A stretch of 64,000 nucleotides of DNA from Lepidonotus clava (Eukaryota > Annelida > Polychaeta > Phyllodocida > Polynoidae), in the NCBI GenBank assembly GCA_936440205.1, contig OW387146.1, positions 26,040,458 to 26,104,457 on the forward strand, read 5' to 3'. The position numbers and the translations under genes were made by a program. Shown here in pieces: positions 53,380 through 59,300 of this stretch; within the stretch, counting starts at the first letter, position 1; every line of letters starts with the position of its first letter. The notes under the pieces were generated by a model, which had not been told where the DNA came from, ran no database searches, and saw only the letters and a program-made list of their open reading frames with translations.

Positions 53380-56300
53380 TAATATATGTACCTAACAAAA
53401 CTTTTATATTATAAACTCGTATAATGAACTGTAACATTGTATATATGTACATTTCCTTGCATTTTGCAGTCCTGTCAATTACTTGATGGGACATATGCTT
53501 CATTCTTTTGTCAGTTTGTGACGGCAGTCGCCTCAAAGTATAGCAGGCCTTACAGGAAAACCGATACAAAACATAATCCCCAAAATCACAACATATATCA
53601 TGGGATATTTTACGTGATATGAATTAATTAATGGAGGCAGCACGACATGATAATGTGATGAATGTCCATTCATCAGTTTCAAAATCAGGCATTGAGAATA
53701 ATAGAATGTTATGAATTAAAGTATATTTTGTTAGGGCCCGAAAAGCCCGAAAGCCCGAAAGCCGAAAACATTGTAAACCGGATGTGACATCAGAACGATC
53801 ACATTAGCTCACATGGCCAATCAGAGCCGAGTATTAGGTTATAAAAAGTGGCGGTGAGGCCCGGAATAAACAGTTCTGTCTTGGTACTCCTTGTGTTCAC
53901 ATGTGTCTTGTTCCCATAGAATAGCCCTCGAAGGGGTTAAAGACAATAAGATGATTAAATAGTACATAGTTCACTAGACAAATGACCAAGACATGGTACG
54001 ACGGCCCGAAATGGCCCGAGGAATGACCTGGGATAGGAAGACCGGGCAAGTACGGAAGTCCGAATTATTAAGCAGCCGTCCCGTGACCGTGGGTATAAAG
54101 GCATGACCACCTTGGCCCCACGCTACCATCCACTAGGCAAGCGTCAATCTGACACCCCACAGAAGATCGGAGTATACATCCAACGCTCGGATAAACGAGA
54201 GAAACCATCCTGTCACCACAGACCCATCCCCACCATTTTCCATTATCTTCCGTGTCCTAGCTGGAATCCCGATCCACCATGCCTGATGTCCGGAACACCT
54301 CAGGCCCGACTGACCAGCATACACCTTCCTCCTCGACGAATACCAATTTCCCGATTGACCCGCTCATTCCCCCTCGTGCGCGAGGCACAGCTCTTGATTA
54401 CACCTCAGTTCTTGCTTGGGCTCTTCGTCCAGCTTGAAACCAAAATAACTCTCACGTCCCTCTGCCATAGAAATCAGAAACCCCGAACTACCGAGGAACT
54501 TCACAATAACAATACAAACTATATGTAATATGGATAACCGTTTTTGACTTGAAAAGGTCGAGACCATATTGTTGACTGAAAGCTTGTTATTTGCAACATA
54601 AATGTTCTGAGTTAAATTGGTTAATCAATACTTTGTCACTCACATATATACCTTCTGCTGCCACTAAATTACTTTGGACGTTTGTGTTTATTTCAGAAAT
54701 ACCTGCTGATTCTGTTTCATGCAAGGACCGTTCGGTTATCGCTGACGGTGAGGTTATAGTTACATGTGTGGTTATCTACAAATCCCCTGTAAAAATGGAA
54801 TTGGAATTAGAATATGTAGGAACTAAAACAAAGAAGACCGAAGCAGATGAAGATGGGTAAGAGAACAGATCTTGATCCTTACTTTCTGACAACTCTCAGA
54901 AGTTGTCAAGCCTACCGACAGTGGCTGCTGGGTCATTCTCCGCAAATCTCAGTTGGTGGCATTGGTATGAATTTAATGGCTAGTAGGATGTGGGCTTGTT
55001 ATGTGAGGGCCGGCTCTGTGTTCAATTCCCTGTCCACTTTTCCTTGCCGTCATTCTCATCCACATAGATTTAATGTAGTTCATTGTACAATTCAAAAACA
55101 TAAGCAGATCCTCATATAGCTGGAACTATGTTGATTGGACCTCAAACTCCAACAAAATAATAATCATTATCTCTCAAATATACGTCCTTTTTATACGGCA
55201 AAGGCCATTACATGTGAATCCAATTCCTATCCCGCGGTCAGTCTCATTCAAGAATACAGCTGGACTGCAATCTTTATTTCAAGCGTTCCAACAGCGTTGG
55301 CTATTGGGATCAAAACTCCGCATTGGTCATTGTTCTGGCTTGGCATTTGCATTATCACAAATAATGCCTTCGTTTGTTAGGTTTGAATCTATGGAGCTAA
55401 ACAAGTTGTACACATCCTTCACTTCTGCAGACCGTTTTAGAAGATTTCAATCTCATTTAGAGTATCTATAATGACACTTGAAAAGCATTGATCAAATCTT
55501 ACGTCATAATGTCAAAATGTTCTGTTTTCACAGATCTGAAGGGGAACTCGCCGCCGAACTGAAAGCAACTGTGGCTTTGGGGGATCATACATTCAAGTGT
55601 ACTCTCAAAGCGGGTGATGGGGCACCGGTCGATGTATGCACCATGACGGTGAAAGCAGGTAACTGATAGATCTGATTTACAGTTTAAAACACAACTTTCA
55701 TAAATTACTGATTGTATGTTCGTTCTAAGCTTTTACTAATAGGCAATGGGCAACCTCAAGATTTGTTCAAGTAAAGGTGGCATTTATTACGCTACATGGC
55801 ATGAGCTGCGATATGACGACGTTGCAGAGAAATCGGATGTTCCAAGTACTGTTTTAATATACTGATCTTTAATTCACTGATTAAATTGATGATAGTCTTA
55901 AAATCCAATCAAAAGCCCTAAAACGGCAATCAAGGTTTGGACATTGTATCCAAAGCTGCCTCAGTTTAGCATTGATTCGTGTGGGAAATTGTTTGTTGGA
56001 TTTGCTGTTTAAGGTTTTGCAAACTAAACTGGATAGTTTATGACAAATTGGGATAGGTTTATTGAATATTTCTTTGTGGACTGTCTGCATACAGAATTTC
56101 CGCCTGAACTTTGGAATAATTATGAATGCCCTGATATATGATGCAGCTGGTTTTATCTTTATTTTTAAGGTATAATAAAAGAGATACCACAGGACAAGTA
56201 TGTTACCATTCACAGCAAACCCATCTTGAAATGCACAGTAGATACAGATAAGAGTGGCAAAGAAAACTTCCAATCTCTAACTTGGAAGGTAAGAATATAA

Positions 56301-59300
56301 AATTGTACTTTTTCCTAGGATATATTCCAATCTAAACTATAGATTAGCAATAATAAAGCTTATTCAAACTGATAAAGCAGTCATAGTCCGGCATTACATT
56401 AACCAAGGTCAGTTAATGTGAAGTTAACTATAATTCTTAATCAAATTCTCAGAATAAAAGCAATTGGTTTCAAACTTCTCAATGACCGATAAACTATTGC
56501 AACATTGACAGAGAAAACATGGCAGCGAAGGAGAAGGGGAAGAGTTATGTACAGGGACACCAGAGTACGCCTGGTGCAACGACACACGGTTTTCGTTAGA
56601 TGATGAAAGTCAACATGACCTAAAAATAGCTAATGTGACCTTTGACCTGGCTGGAATCTACACCTGTACGCCTGAGTTAAAGGATGAGAAGCCGAACTCT
56701 CCTGAGGTTTATGAAGCCTCTCTAAGTGTCATAGGTGAGTTTGAATACACAATTCTTTGGCAAGGAAAGATGGTTAATTCGTGAAGTTTCGTCTTGAATG
56801 TCAAAAGCAGTGGTGTCCCCTATGATAGTCCATGCATGCAGTTACCTAAAAAAAGAAGCAGTCAATCTTTTTCGATCTCATAAATTTCTGTCCTTAACAG
56901 TCTATTAAGGGGCGAGATACATTCTGCCTCTATCCCCGGAGAGGGACAATTTGGTAACTATTGTGTACCATGAAAAAGACAGCATCACACCAGGAACCAG
57001 CAACATTCATTTTCTTGTTTTTCATATTCTGTTTGTTGCCCTATCTGTCCAATTATCTCCATACTATTGTAGCATGGTGAGCTAATATCATAACAAAAGT
57101 GTTCCAAATTAAAGACAATGCACAACATGTTTGAACACTTGATTGGTTACACAACAGGCTCTCAATTATGGAGTCTGAATGTATAAAGCTAATAATTATT
57201 GTAGCACCAGGACATAGTGCTACAGTCTTGTCCTCCTATAGTGGATTCATAATTCTAACGTGTAAAAATTCTGCTACATGCCATTAGAATTATGTCAAAC
57301 AGGAGAAACAGCTGATGCAGGAATAATAACATTACAAAAAAGTGAAATAAGTCACTTCTATTTACTGTACTGATTAGAAAAACCAACTGTTCCATGCAAG
57401 ATAAAAGTAATATCATGACAGAAATGAAAAAATATCATTTCTTTGATCATTTCTTTGTGTCATACTAAACAGGAACATCAATTGTTTCATAAATAATAAA
57501 ATACTATGTGAATAAATAATAAAAACTACTTCTTTTTATGAAAAGGAAAGCCAGTGTGCAGCATCAATGACGAGGCCCCGGACGTAGACGATGGAGCAGT
57601 CCTACAATGTTCATTTGTGTACTCTCCTGGATCCCCAGAGTTTAAACCACCTCAAGTTAATTGGTACAAATCAAAATCTAAGGAACCAGAACTGGTTGAC
57701 AGGCAAGGGAACCGAACTGTGTAAGTTGTGGTTTCTATTTTGATACACTGACTTTGATTTTTTTTTTCAGAAGTAGCCCTGATACATACATCTTTGGCAA
57801 AAATAACAATTTTTTTACTCTTTGTCTTTTGTGGTTAAGGGCTTTAAGATACAATTAAGACAACCCTTTTATGTCGTTCTTAGTCATTTGTATTTACCTG
57901 TGATGTAATACCTGACCTCAGCCTAATGGCCTCCGTCAGGTTACATCAGCAGTTAGTATCCTCGTTCTGCATAATGGTATTTTCTAATAATTATTATGAT
58001 AATAATAAATACTGGTTAAATGAATAGCTATACATGCTAGTACCAGCTAAGGTCAGTGTATTAAATGCCCACAAGATTCATATTACAGTTATGATGCTAT
58101 GGGCAATGTTATGGTCACCTTTAGTAACACAAGATTATTGAAAAGTAGTGCAGGATAATGCTTTTACAACAAAATATCAAAACTGACGGTTTCAAAGAAG
58201 TCTACAAGATGCAGATTGCCTTATATAGAACACATTTGCATATTGAATGACACAAGTCAGGGACGGAAAGTGGAGGTGGGGATTCTAGGGGGTCCCACCC
58301 CTCTGCTCATTTTGTTTTAAGTGGTAACTTTGGAAGAGGATAATGTCGTTTCCGCTCTTCTGTTGTGTATTACAGATAACTCAGTTGTTGTATAGTGTAT
58401 TCACACTAAGTCTTGTGTGGCAACCAACTACTTTAAAGCCGGGTCCTCATGTGGCGACTAAACCATGGTTGTTAGTTGTATATGATGGCCCAAATTGCCA
58501 GGCCTGTCCCTTCCCCAGCGACTAGTCCTCCATAGAGCAGTATAGTCGCTGGGCAAGGGACAGGCCTGGTACTACAGGCCACCATAATATTATACAACAA
58601 ACTGCGGGGTTTAGTCGCCATGTTGGGACCCGGCTTAATTGTTGGCAAATACTAGTCACTGAGGATGGAAACGGTTAAGACCGACTTAAATTAGTCATTC
58701 TTTAGACCAGTGGGCACATGCCTTAACACAGATTTAACACTCAGTGTTTATTGGCACTGGTGATAGTAAATATGGGAAGAACATGAGAATAATGTTAGCA
58801 GTATGTAGGTTTCAATGGGTTGGCGCCCTGCTAGCGGAATAGGCCTGAACAATAGACTGGGATATGGTCTTGATGGGAATTATTGGGAACAACCCAGCCA
58901 AGGATGCTATGTTATTATAACATTGCAGCAATGTTCTGGTTGGTTCTGTAACTGGTTCTTGATACATTATTTTGATGACTGCCATGATGTTGCACTGTAA
59001 TGTTATTATAATGTTCTGGTTTCGTTCTTCAACCTAAACAGAATGTTCTCATAGCATTCTGTTTCAGTTTTGTCCTAACCTCACCTAAAAATAATGTTAT
59101 ACTAACATTCTGATTTGGTGAGGTTTCAACCTTATCATCAATAACTTAATTGTTATGTTCCATTTTAAAAAGTATGGCCGCAGAATGTTTCTGTTACGTC
59201 TCAAGCTGGCTGGGAAGGCCTCCATGTGAGGGTTCACTGCACAGGTTCATCGTAAAGGTGTATACGGTTTTAAAATTATGGATCCGTGTTACAAGTTTCC

